This document shows, piece after piece, positions 29,505 to 38,988 of a DNA stretch of 43,515 nucleotides. The stretch comes from Magnetococcales bacterium (GTDB lineage: Bacteria; Pseudomonadota; Magnetococcia; Magnetococcales; JADGAP01): contig JADGAP010000005.1 in the NCBI GenBank assembly GCA_015231965.1, positions 1 to 43,515 of the forward strand, given 5' to 3'. The number at the start of each line of letters is the position of its first letter. Position 1 is the stretch's first letter. The position numbers and the translations under genes were made by a program. The notes below the pieces were generated by a model. The model made no database searches and was not told the origin of the DNA. It saw only the letters and a program-made list of their open reading frames with translations.

Positions 29505-30626
29505 ATGTCGAAGCGGAAAGAACCGGAAGGAATCCGTTTGCAGCGCCTTGAAATTACGAACTTCAAGGCCATCGACCATCTCATTCTGGATTTCCCTCCC
29601 CCTCGCATGGACACCGATCCCGATATCATGGTCTTGGGCAGCAAAAATGGGGTTGGGAAGACATCCATTCTGGAATCATGCGTTCTTCTACAATTAGCTG
29701 CCCGAAGCAGCGAGAAGGCGCTCCGTTCTGTTGATTTCGTGGAAAGGCCCATTAGTATACCGGAGGTATTTATTCGTTCAGGAAAAATTAAGGCAGTGAT
29801 TCGTGGTGAATTTGGTATTAATGGCCAAAATGCCCCGATTACATTAACTTTGGAGAGATCTGGCTTAATCAAAATCGATCCTGACCACCAACTTTTCAAG
29901 AAAGTTAGTTCGGCCCCACGCTTCGACGAAATGGATTCATTAGAAAAATTGTCATCCTTTGTCTCTGGCAATTCTGTCGAACCAATCATTATTGAGCCGA
30001 TGGTTTATTTTCACAGTTACCGCAAGGTACAGGAAGGAAACCCCGAACTTGGCATGATGGTGGATCCGGAAAGAGTTTACCGTCGCATGGCGTTTCAGCG
30101 GATGCGTCGGCCTGGTGGAGAGGGACGCGTCATCAGTCTTTTCAAGCTGCAAATACTTCGCGCCATGATGGGCCAGGCGAACCTCTTTGAGGGGTTGGAC
30201 GACGCCCCGGAGGAACCTAATGATCCAAGAAACACTCTTCCTACACTAAATGGGTTAATCGAGCGATATGCTGGAGGAACGATTGAAAGGCTCCGCCCTT
30301 CTCCCGATAATACCGTTGAGTTTCGCATTAAACCAAAGTCTGGAGGCGAATCGTACTCTTTCGACGGATTGAGTTCCGGACAGAAAGAGATCATCTCCAC
30401 TCTCTTCCTGATTTGGCATTATACTCGAAAGAAACCCGGCATCGTCCTCATCGACGAACCGGAATTGCACCTGAACGCGGAGTGGCATCGGGATTTCGTC
30501 CGACAGGTGTTTCAACTGGCGCCGGACAATCAATACATCCTCGCCACTCATTCGGAGGACATTTTCGCCTCGGTGGACGAGGATCGTCGGCTGATGCTGA
30601 GCCAAAGCGCGGACCCCGCCCCATGA
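29505..30626 (+). CDS. AAA family ATPase (ABC/OLD-like, AAA_15/AAA_21 type)
   Basis: ITNFKAIDHLILDF, Walker A GSKNGVGKTS, signature FDGLSSGQKEIISTL, Walker B PGIVLIDEPELHLN, H-loop YILATHSEDIFASV. ATG at 29505; the ORF track uses TTG at 29502. Confidence 0.9.
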   Translation: MSKRKEPEGIRLQRLEITNFKAIDHLILDFPPPRMDTDPDIMVLGSKNGVGKTSILESCVLLQLAARSSEKALRSVDFVERPISIPEVFIRSGKIKAVIRGEFGINGQNAPITLTLERSGLIKIDPDHQLFKKVSSAPRFDEMDSLEKLSSFVSGNSVEPIIIEPMVYFHSYRKVQEGNPELGMMVDPERVYRRMAFQRMRRPGGEGRVISLFKLQILRAMMGQANLFEGLDDAPEEPNDPRNTLPTLNGLIERYAGGTIERLRPSPDNTVEFRIKPKSGGESYSFDGLSSGQKEIISTLFLIWHYTRKKPGIVLIDEPELHLNAEWHRDFVRQVFQLAPDNQYILATHSEDIFASVDEDRRLMLSQSADPAP

Positions 30627-31513
30627 TCGCCGTCCAGAAAGGCGGCGCCTCGGAAGAGGTCCGGCAGAAAGCGAAACATCGTCTGTTCGTCGAGGGCAAG
30701 GGCGACAGGGCGCTGGATCCCCAGGTTCTGGGTGCCCTCCTGCCGATGATTACCATTGAACCCCTCGGTCCCTGCTTTTCCATCCGCAATGTCGCCCAGG
30801 CGTTGGCCTCGGTCCATCCGAATGATTATTTTCTGGCGGATCGGGATGAATGGGATGAAGAGACCGTGGAAAAATCCTGGCGCAACTTCCCGGATCCAGA
30901 TCAATCCAATCTCCTCATCTGGCGTAAGCGGGAGTTGGAAAACTATTTCATCGATCCGGAATATCTCTCAAAATCAAAGTTTATCAAAGGAAATATCGGG
31001 ATCGCGGGATTGAGCCAGGCCATCGAGAAAGCCGCTCATCCCCGGTTGTTCCTGGACGTGGCCAATCAAGTGGTGATGGGCCTGCGCAAACGTCAGCAGT
31101 GGGATTGGGTGCATAAGTTCACTCAGCCGGAGGCCTTCCCCAACGCCGAGGCCGCCCTGGAGCAATTGCTCAACGCCCCGGAGTGGAAACAACGAACGGA
31201 TGAAGTCCGGGAATCCCTGACGCCTTCCAACCTCCAATCCCTTTTCGACCAAACCCTTGCGGAATTTTCCGGGGGCGTCATTCCCCTGAAAACAGGCCAT
31301 GGCGCATGGCGGGATCTGATGGGCGGCAAGGAGATTTTCCACGCCATCCTGCAACGCTATTTCCGCGTGGTGGACAACCAAGGCAACGTGTTGCAAGGGC
31401 CGCAACAACGGCGGGAGGTGATCAAGGATCTGCTGGCGCGCCCCTTGGCAGAACAACCCACGGATTTTCAGGAGCTTCACCGCCTGATCGAGACCCGAAT
31501 CCGAGTTGGATGA
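30623..31513 (+). CDS. TOPRIM/DUF4435-like protein coupled to the AAA ATPase
   Basis: HRLFVEGKGDRALDPQVL (conserved Glu-Gly), YFLADRDEWD (DxD-like), WRKRELENYFIDPEYL (R-[DE]-LENY motif); start overlaps the ATPase stop (ATGA). Confidence 0.72.
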   Translation: MIAVQKGGASEEVRQKAKHRLFVEGKGDRALDPQVLGALLPMITIEPLGPCFSIRNVAQALASVHPNDYFLADRDEWDEETVEKSWRNFPDPDQSNLLIWRKRELENYFIDPEYLSKSKFIKGNIGIAGLSQAIEKAAHPRLFLDVANQVVMGLRKRQQWDWVHKFTQPEAFPNAEAALEQLLNAPEWKQRTDEVRESLTPSNLQSLFDQTLAEFSGGVIPLKTGHGAWRDLMGGKEIFHAILQRYFRVVDNQGNVLQGPQQRREVIKDLLARPLAEQPTDFQELHRLIETRIRVG

Positions 31514-31537
31514 CGGGGGCCGATCCCGCCCCCGCGC

Positions 31538-33061
31538 TCACCCCGTCGCGCCCATCCGCAACCGTTCGGCGATGCGCCGGATGGGGTGGGTCCAATCCCC
31601 GGGGGAGGACTGACGAAAAAGGCGCAACGTGGGGTGCCATCCGGCGCTGTCGCCGGTCAGGCCCCAGCGCCAGTCGGGGGCGAAGGGGAGCAACACCCAC
31701 CCCTCCTTTACCATCGCTCCGGCGAGGTGGGCCAGGGCGGTGTCGATGGTGACGACCAGATCCAGCGACTCCAGGGCCGCCGCCGTGTCGGAAAACTCCC
31801 GCAGTTCGCCGCTCCAATCCACCAGCCGCATCCCCGGCGGGGGATCGGCGGCCTGATCCGCCCCCTCCCCCTGTTGCAGACTGACGAAGAGCGCCCCCGG
31901 AGCCGCTTGCGCCAGGGGGGCCAACTCCGCCAAACGGCAGGAGCGGCGGCGGGCCGGATCCCGACCGTGCAGGGCGGTTCCCTGCCAGCTCAACCCCACG
32001 ACCAACCCCGCCCCGCCCCCGTCCCGCAGACGACGCTCCCGCCAGGGAGGAAGCAAATCTGGATCGGCCCGAAGGTAGGGGATGGGGGCGGGAATGGCCG
32101 CCGCCGACACCCCCAGGATTCCCGGCAGGGAGGCCAGGGGAAGCCAGGCGTCGCACCCCGCCGCCCCCGCCGCGACGCTCTCGGCCAGATGGTTCCGGGA
32201 GAGGGCGGCCACCTCGTCGGCGACCTGATTAAAGGCCAGCAGCTCCATCAACTCTGGGGCGCAGAGCAGCCGCAGCCGCATCCCCGCCGCCCGCAATCCG
32301 GGGAGGAAGCGGACGAATTGCAGGGTGTCGCCGTAGCCCTGCTCCCCCACCAGCAGCAGCCGCGCCCCAGGGACGACCTCCCCCCGCCAGCGGGGCAGCC
32401 CCGGCGGAACCCCGGCCAGATAGGCCCGCATCATCGGCAGCTCCAACCGCCGCTCGTAGGCCGCCCACCCCTCGGGATAGCGTCCGGCCAGCAGCAGGGT
32501 TTGGGCCAGATTGACCCACCCCTCCACCTCCCCCGGGAGCAGCGCCGTCGCCCGACGCAACGCCTCCTCCGCCTCCTCCAGCCGCCCCTGGGTTTTGCGG
32601 ATCAGCCCCAGATTGTTCCACGCCCCCCAATGTTCCGGCTGCCGGGCGATCCCCTCCTCGTAACAGGCGGCGGCCTCCTCCGCCGCCCCCGTTTCCACCG
32701 CCAGATCCCCCAGCACCACCCAGGGCTCCGCCGCCTCGGGCAGCCGCCGGGCGGCCTCCCGCGCCCGCTCCCGGGCCGGTTCGCTCCGCCCCTGCTGTTG
32801 CAGCACCCGGGCCAGGGCCAGATGAAACTCCCCCTCCGCCGGCGCGGCGGCGATGGCCCGGGCCAGATGGGCGGCGGCCCCCTGGACATGCCCCCGGGCC
32901 AGGAGGATCAATCCCCGCAAATGCAACACGTGGGGATGCCCCGGATGCGCCTCCAGCAGCGTCCGGGCTTCCGCCTCCGCCCCGTCGACCTCCCCCGCCC
33001 GCAGCCGCGCCGCCGCGTGTCGCAGCTGTTCCGCCAGAGGGGTCATGGGTTCCGTCGTCAT
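31538..33061 (-). CDS. tetratricopeptide repeat protein with C-terminal glycosyltransferase-like domain
   Basis: N-terminal TPRs (WNNLGLIRKTQGRLEEAEEALRRATALLP); C-terminal LLLVGEQGYGDTLQFVRFLPGLRAAG and VVTIDTALAHLAGAM. Confidence 0.88.
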   Translation of the reverse strand: MTTEPMTPLAEQLRHAAARLRAGEVDGAEAEARTLLEAHPGHPHVLHLRGLILLARGHVQGAAAHLARAIAAAPAEGEFHLALARVLQQQGRSEPARERAREAARRLPEAAEPWVVLGDLAVETGAAEEAAACYEEGIARQPEHWGAWNNLGLIRKTQGRLEEAEEALRRATALLPGEVEGWVNLAQTLLLAGRYPEGWAAYERRLELPMMRAYLAGVPPGLPRWRGEVVPGARLLLVGEQGYGDTLQFVRFLPGLRAAGMRLRLLCAPELMELLAFNQVADEVAALSRNHLAESVAAGAAGCDAWLPLASLPGILGVSAAAIPAPIPYLRADPDLLPPWRERRLRDGGGAGLVVGLSWQGTALHGRDPARRRSCRLAELAPLAQAAPGALFVSLQQGEGADQAADPPPGMRLVDWSGELREFSDTAAALESLDLVVTIDTALAHLAGAMVKEGWVLLPFAPDWRWGLTGDSAGWHPTLRLFRQSSPGDWTHPIRRIAERLRMGATG

Positions 33062-33127
33062 CGATTTTTCCGTGATAAAACATTGTCCAGGCGTCCCCTC
33101 TCCCCCCAGGAGAGGGACAGGGTGAGG
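33062..33127 (-). repeat. dispersed palindromic repeat, copy 1 (matches 42498-42562)
   Basis: Reverse complement CCTCACCCTGTCCCTCTCCTGGGGGGAGAGGGGACGCCTGGACAATGTTTTATCACGGAAAAATCG matches the 42498 sequence. Confidence 0.7.
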
Positions 33128-33402
33128 AAACCCCGAAGCGCACGGGATGCCCGGTCTTCGGTTTCATGCCCCAGGGTAACGCCCAACGCCATGACCGTTA
33201 AGAATATTTTATCTTGGAGTGGAGAAAGGCACCCGTCGCGCCGATGAAAGGATAGAAGATTTTCCGCCCCGATCAACCATTGAGGGACGAAGGGGGCGAA
33301 AGAGAATTTTCCACGACGCCGGTGGACGATGGGCCGGGCGGCGTGGTCCAATGGAAAAGCTCCCCCCTCCCCTCCGGCTCGACGCTTTTCGCGGGTTGTT
33401 CC

Positions 33403-34593
33403 ATGACTCCTGACGCCCCCCTTCCCCCTCCGGTCGCCGACGCCGAAGCCTCCCAGACCCCCTCGCGGAGCGGGCGCATCGCGCCGCATTTCGAGGCGTT
33501 TCAAAATCCGGTGAAAATATTTCACCACGGGGAGCGGCTGCTGGAGTTGGCTACCACGGGGGACGCCCGCCCCCTCCATCTCACCCTGGGGCTGACCAAC
33601 TACTGCAACCACAAGTGCCCCTGGTGCTACATCAACTGGCATCAGGCGGGACGGGGTCCGGCCCGGCCCGGCGAGGCCCCCGCCCCGCTGCGCAAGCCGA
33701 TCAACGCCGATGAACGGGTGATCGAGGCGGTGGGCGAGGCCCGGGCCATGGGGCTGAAGGCCCTGACCATCGTCGGCGACGGCGAACCGCTGCTCCACCC
33801 CCGCATCGTTGAGATTTTGCGCCAACTGGCGGGCTTCGGCCTGGACGTGGGGATCTTCACCAATCTCGGGATCCCCCGTCCAGAGATTCTGGAAGCCCTG
33901 GTGGAGAGCTGCTTTTTCGTGCGGGGCAGCCTGGACGCCGCCCGCCCCGAAACCCATCAACGGCTCCACGGCTGCGACGACTTCGCCCTGGTGGTGGACA
34001 ATCTCCGACGGCTGGTGCGGTTGCGGGGGTCCAAGCCCTTTCCCATCCTGGGGGTGCAGTACGTGGCCAACCAGTGGAACGTCGCCGATCTCCCTTTCGC
34101 CGCCGCCTTTTTCCGGGATTTGGGGCTGGATTATCTCTCCATCAAACCGGCCTACCGCAACGTCCTCAACCCCGACCATCCGGAAAACACCCTCGCCCTG
34201 GCGGAGGCCTTTCCCCTGATGGAACAGGCCCGGGCGATGGCCACCGACCATTTCGCGGTCTACGCCAAGTTTCCCCAGTTCGCCGAGGTGTTGGAACATC
34301 GGACCAACGATGGGCGTTATTATCAACGTTGCCTGGCCACCCCCCTGTCGCCCTATCTCGACGAGGACGGGGCGGTGGAGATGTGCGGCAATCTGAAGGG
34401 GCGGGGCTTCACCCTGGGCAACGTTCATGAGGCCTCCTTCGGCGAAATCTGGTCCTCCCCGCGGCGGCGGGAGCGTCTGGCGCGGATCGATCTGCATCAG
34501 TGCCCGGCGGGGTGTCGGTTGGATCCGCTGAACAAGGTGCTGTGGGACGCCTTTTATCCCGAACGGCGGGTGATCCATCCCAATTTTGTCTAA
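33403..34593 (+). CDS. radical SAM/SPASM domain protein
   Basis: NYCNHKCPWCYINW (CxxxCxxC), SPASM-like C-terminal Cys set CLATPLSPYLDEDGAVEMCGN...LHQCPAGC. ATG at 33403. Confidence 0.88.
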   Translation: MTPDAPLPPPVADAEASQTPSRSGRIAPHFEAFQNPVKIFHHGERLLELATTGDARPLHLTLGLTNYCNHKCPWCYINWHQAGRGPARPGEAPAPLRKPINADERVIEAVGEARAMGLKALTIVGDGEPLLHPRIVEILRQLAGFGLDVGIFTNLGIPRPEILEALVESCFFVRGSLDAARPETHQRLHGCDDFALVVDNLRRLVRLRGSKPFPILGVQYVANQWNVADLPFAAAFFRDLGLDYLSIKPAYRNVLNPDHPENTLALAEAFPLMEQARAMATDHFAVYAKFPQFAEVLEHRTNDGRYYQRCLATPLSPYLDEDGAVEMCGNLKGRGFTLGNVHEASFGEIWSSPRRRERLARIDLHQCPAGCRLDPLNKVLWDAFYPERRVIHPNFV

Positions 34594-34611
34594 CCCCAAC
34601 CCGGATCGCCC

Positions 34612-36330
34612 ATGATCATCGTCGGACTGCACAATACCGGCATTCTCAGTTCCGCCGCCGTGGTGGTGGATGGCGTGTTGCGCGCCGGCATGGCCGAGGA
34701 GCGGCTGGACCGGCGCAAGCACAGCAAATATTTTCCCCTTCAGGCCATCGAGGCCAGCCTGAAACAGGTGGGGGCGACCCTCGACGCGGTGGACCACTTC
34801 GCCGTGGGCTGGAACCCGGCCATCAACATCGGCTCCCGGCTGCGGGCGGGATTTTCCGAGTGGCCCGCCTTTCCCGGGGCGCGATTTTACGCCAACCCCA
34901 ACCATCTGCTGCCCCGTCTGGCCCCCTTCGCCCACCAAGAGACGGAACAAGCCTTTTTCGCCGCCGACGGGGGGAGCAAACGGATCCACTACGTCAACCA
35001 CCACCTGGCCCACGCCGCCAACGCCTTTTTTCTCTCCCCCTTCGACGAAGCGGCCCTCCTCTCCTGCGACGGCTACGGCGAGCGGGCCTCCCTGGTCTGG
35101 GCGGTGGGACGGGGGGAGCGGATCGAAATCCTGCGCGAGGTCCATTTTCCCCACTCCATGGGCTCGTTTTATTCGGCCCTCACCCAGTTTCTCGGCTTTC
35201 GCCCCGACCACGACGAATGGAAGATGATGGGGGCGGCGGCCTACGGCGACGCGGAACGATTTCTGCCGGTGATGCGGGAGGCGGCCCCCTTCGATGACGA
35301 GGGGACGCCCCATCTCAACTTCGACTATTTCCAGCATTACGACTTCGACGCCGCCACCCTCTTCACCCCCCGGCTGGCGGAACGGCTGGGGCCGCCCCGC
35401 CTCCCCGACGCCCCCCTGGAGCCCCGTCATTTCGCTATCGCGGCGGCGGCGCAACGGTGGATGGAGCAGTTCCTGGCCGCCTCCGTCGCGGCGCTGCATC
35501 GTCGCACCGGACTGAACCGTCTCTGCCTCACCGGCGGGGTGATGATGAACTGCGTGGCCAATGGCCAGATCGCCCAGCGCGGCCCCTTCGACGAGGTCTA
35601 CATTCCCTACGCCCCCGACGACAGCGGCAACAGCCTCGGGGCGGCGCTGTGGACCCACGCCCGGGTCACCGGTCAGCGTCCCCGGCCGGAAACCTTCCCC
35701 GCCTCCCCCCGCCTGGGTCGGGCCTACGACGACGCGGCCCTCGCGGTCGCCCTGAACAACTGGAAAATTGCCCATCGCCCCGTCGCCGACCCCGCCGGAG
35801 AGGCGGCCCGGCTGTTGGCCCAGGGGAAAATCCTGGGCTGGTTCCAGGGGCGCATGGAGTTCGGGCAACGGGCCTTGGGGGGGCGCTCCATCCTCGCCGA
35901 TCCCCGGGATCCGGGCATGAAGGCGCGGATCAACGGCGCGGTCAAATATCGCGAATCCTTCCGCCCCTTCGCCCCGGTGTTGCCGGTGGAGCGGTTGGGG
36001 GACTATTTCACCCTGGACTGCCCCCTGATCGTCCCCTACATGGAAAAAACCCTGGCCATCCGTCCAGAGCGCCGGGAGGAGATCCCCGCCGTGGTCCACG
36101 CCGATGGAACCGGGCGGGTGCAGACCGTGGACGCCGCCGCCGATCCCCTGCTCCACGCCCTGCTCCTCGCCTTCGAGAGGCTTACCGGAACCCCGGTGCT
36201 GCTCAACACCTCGCTCAACCTCAACCACGAACCCATGGTCGAATCCCCGGCGGACGCCATTCGCGCCTTTTACACCTCGGGGATGGACGCCTTGCTCCTG
36301 GGCGGCTTTCTGGTGGAAAAACAGCCATGA
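34612..36330 (+). CDS. NodU/CmcH-type carbamoyltransferase
   Basis: MIIVGLHNTGILSSAAVVVDG...AEERLDRRKHSKYFP, LTGGVMMNCVANG, GRMEFGQRALGGRSILADPRDPGMKARINGAVKYRESFRPFAPVL. Confidence 0.93.
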   Translation: MIIVGLHNTGILSSAAVVVDGVLRAGMAEERLDRRKHSKYFPLQAIEASLKQVGATLDAVDHFAVGWNPAINIGSRLRAGFSEWPAFPGARFYANPNHLLPRLAPFAHQETEQAFFAADGGSKRIHYVNHHLAHAANAFFLSPFDEAALLSCDGYGERASLVWAVGRGERIEILREVHFPHSMGSFYSALTQFLGFRPDHDEWKMMGAAAYGDAERFLPVMREAAPFDDEGTPHLNFDYFQHYDFDAATLFTPRLAERLGPPRLPDAPLEPRHFAIAAAAQRWMEQFLAASVAALHRRTGLNRLCLTGGVMMNCVANGQIAQRGPFDEVYIPYAPDDSGNSLGAALWTHARVTGQRPRPETFPASPRLGRAYDDAALAVALNNWKIAHRPVADPAGEAARLLAQGKILGWFQGRMEFGQRALGGRSILADPRDPGMKARINGAVKYRESFRPFAPVLPVERLGDYFTLDCPLIVPYMEKTLAIRPERREEIPAVVHADGTGRVQTVDAAADPLLHALLLAFERLTGTPVLLNTSLNLNHEPMVESPADAIRAFYTSGMDALLLGGFLVEKQP

Positions 36331-37958
36331 TCCCCCCGGAATTTTTTACCTTTCCCCATCAGGAGGAGGAAGAGGCGCGGCGTTGGTTGGCCTCGGAGGT
36401 ACGCGCCCACTGGGCGATCCTCGACGCCGAATCCGCCGCCGAAGGACTGGAAAACGCCCTCGCCCTGCGCCCCTTGCTCCACCGCCCCGCCGCCTTGGCG
36501 TGGCAAGGGCTGGGTCCGGGAGGGGCGCGGTTGCATCAGCGGTTGCTGGAACGCCATCCCCAATGGCGCATCACCCGTTTCCTCGACGATCCCGCCGTGG
36601 GCAACGCCCCCGACGCCCTGGCCCGGCTTCCGCACGAGGCCCCCGACGGGGTGATCCTGACCCACGACGCCCCCCGGTGGCGGGACAAACTGCTGGACGC
36701 GGGCCTTCCGACGGAAAAAATTTTCGCCCCCTTTCAAGACCCCGCCGTGGAACAGGCGGCCCACGCCCGCCGCCAGGCCGAGGCCGAACGCTTCGCCCAA
36801 TCCCTGGACGCCGCCGCCGGATCTCCCCTGCTGCTCTTCGTCGTCGCCCAGCGGGGCAACGCCCCGACGGTGGAATTTCTCGTCGAAACCCTCCGCGCCG
36901 CCCACCCCGAATGGCGGCTCGCCGCCCTCTATCTGATCAACGAACCGCCCCCCGGACTCTACCATCACGCCCTGTTCTGCCACGGCTCGCTCCAGGTGAT
37001 GAGCCGCGTCCTGCATCGGGTTCCGCCCTGCCGGATTTATGTTCAGGGCCATTTCCGATGGCTGTTTCTTAGCCAGATGGTCAAGGCGTTGCGGCCCGAT
37101 CTTCCTGTGATTCATGAAGTCTATGACTGGTTCAGCGCCTTCCTGGAACATCCCGAGGAGGCCCTCGCCGAGGGGTTGTGGCCCCGGGGGGCGGTCCAGG
37201 CCCTGATGGCCTCAGAGCGGTTCATCCTCGACCATTTGCAGGGGGTGATCGTCAAGGACGGGAGCCCCCATCTCGACCGACTCCTGGGATCGGCCCGGGC
37301 CCCCTCGGCCCGCCTCCTCCCCTCGCCCCCCCGCCGCATGATGCTCCCCCCAAGGGAATCCCCGGCTCCGAAAAAATCCCGTCTGGTCTATGCCGGACGG
37401 GTCAACCCCTCCACCGTCTCCCCCGCCTTTTTCGGCGACTCCATCATTCTCCCCTTGATGGCCCAACTGGTGGAGCAGGGGTTTCCCGTCACCCTGTTCA
37501 ACTCCCCCATGTTCCCCGCCCCCCACATCCGCCTTTTGTATGATGATTATCATCAACTGGCCCGCGAGAACCCCCTCTTCCGTTTCGCCCAGGGGATGCC
37601 CTTCGAGCCCCTGCTGTCGGTGATGCGAGAGGGGTTTGATTTCGGCCTGATGCTTTTCAACTTTCAGCCGGGGTTGCGGGTGGGAAGGGCCCATCTGCAA
37701 GGGACCATGGCCAGCAAGTTGTTCACCTATCTCGCCGCCGGGCTGCCGGTGTTGGCGAGCGTCGAAAATTCCGCCATGGCCCGTCTGGTGGAACAACACG
37801 GCCTCGGCGCGGCGCTGACCATGGACGATATTCCCCGCCTGGACGCCTTGCTCGGCCATCACGATCCGGACGCCCTCCGGCAAAACGTCCGCCGGGCGCA
37901 ACAAAGCCTCTGCTTCGAGGAAAACTGCCGGGAGGCCATTCGTCTGCTGATTGGTTGA
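36327..37958 (+). CDS. glycosyltransferase (GT4-like C-terminal region)
   Basis: ATGA overlap with carbamoyltransferase; PVIHEVYDWFSAFLEH, SRLVYAGRVNPSTV, SKLFTYLAAGLPVLASVENSAMARLVEQHGLG. ATG at 36327. Confidence 0.75.
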   Translation: MIPPEFFTFPHQEEEEARRWLASEVRAHWAILDAESAAEGLENALALRPLLHRPAALAWQGLGPGGARLHQRLLERHPQWRITRFLDDPAVGNAPDALARLPHEAPDGVILTHDAPRWRDKLLDAGLPTEKIFAPFQDPAVEQAAHARRQAEAERFAQSLDAAAGSPLLLFVVAQRGNAPTVEFLVETLRAAHPEWRLAALYLINEPPPGLYHHALFCHGSLQVMSRVLHRVPPCRIYVQGHFRWLFLSQMVKALRPDLPVIHEVYDWFSAFLEHPEEALAEGLWPRGAVQALMASERFILDHLQGVIVKDGSPHLDRLLGSARAPSARLLPSPPRRMMLPPRESPAPKKSRLVYAGRVNPSTVSPAFFGDSIILPLMAQLVEQGFPVTLFNSPMFPAPHIRLLYDDYHQLARENPLFRFAQGMPFEPLLSVMREGFDFGLMLFNFQPGLRVGRAHLQGTMASKLFTYLAAGLPVLASVENSAMARLVEQHGLGAALTMDDIPRLDALLGHHDPDALRQNVRRAQQSLCFEENCREAIRLLIG

Positions 37959-37971
37959 ATGCTGGCCATGG

Positions 37972-38988
37972 TATAGTCGTTCCATTTGAGATTGGCGCAT
38001 CATGAGCTTGAAGGAGCAAGGAACTCATTCCAAAAAATAAACCGTCATTCCCGCGAAAGCGGGAATCCAGCCGTTAATTCCATGCGCCTTACCCCATCAC
38101 CACGACAAAACAGCCCCCCCATAATACCGAGATATTCTAAACAAAATAAAATACAATCAACTTGTTATAGTTGTTCCAATTCAGAATTGCACATCAGGTC
38201 AAACGGCGCATGGTGGTGCAACCAACTTTAAACGACGAAAACGTCATTCCCGCGAAGGCGGGAATCCAGCGACTTTAAAGGTGTCTGGGACACGCGCAAT
38301 GACGCATCAATCGACTATGAAATCATGTTGATACAAACATTTTACGCGCTCTATGGTTCTAAAAGTCACTGGATTCCCGCTTTCGCGGGAATGACGGTTC
38401 ATTTTGGGCATGGGTTCCTTGCATCTGCAATCTCCGCATGTATAAATTTAAATTGAAACTGCCATATAGCAATTCCAAATAAGTTTCGCACATTGCCAGC
38501 TAAAGAATTGACGCTCGTCATTCCGCGAAAGCGGGAATCCAGGAAAGCCGATAGGGGAATGGCTCCCTTAAAACAAACGGAAAGGGGGCTTGGTTCCTCG
38601 GAGCGATCTCTGCATTTCCCTCCCCCGCCCCTGGATTCCCGCCTTCGCGGGAATGACGGTTCAATCGTGTGGTCGCCTTACTTACGTTTGGATTAGTATA
38701 GCAGTTCCATTTTAAAATTGCACATATTGTCAAGCGGCACCTGGGTTATGCAACCCACTGCCCAACCACGAAAACGTCATTCCCGCGAAAGCGGGAATCC
38801 AGGGGGCGGGGGCGGGAAATGCAGAGGTCGCTCCGAGGAATCAAGCCCTTTTTCCGTTTGTTTGAAGGGAGCCATTCATCCATGGGCTTTCCTGGATTCC
38901 CGCCTTCGCGGGAATGACGATCTATTTTTGGAATGAGTTCCTCGCGCCCTCACGTTCCTGGTGTACATAACTGAAATGGAATGACTCC
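37972..38988. repeat. tandem/nested cluster of mosaic intergenic elements with TATAG-type ends and dRS3-like palindromes
   Basis: TATAG-type ends at 37972, 38166, 38465, 38696 and an inverted end near 38968-38988; palindromes at 38044-38070, 38243-38269, 38369-38395, 38517-38542, 38631-38657, 38776-38802, 38892-38918. Confidence 0.8.

Noticed and set aside
33058-36228. 1056-aa antisense ORF across the radical SAM and carbamoyltransferase genes
   Set aside because: Shadow ORF; both genes on the + strand have clear family motifs.
38044-38918. CRISPR-like appearance of repeated ~27 bp palindromes
   Set aside because: Spacing is irregular, copies alternate orientation, inter-repeat segments are themselves repeated, and no cas genes are present.
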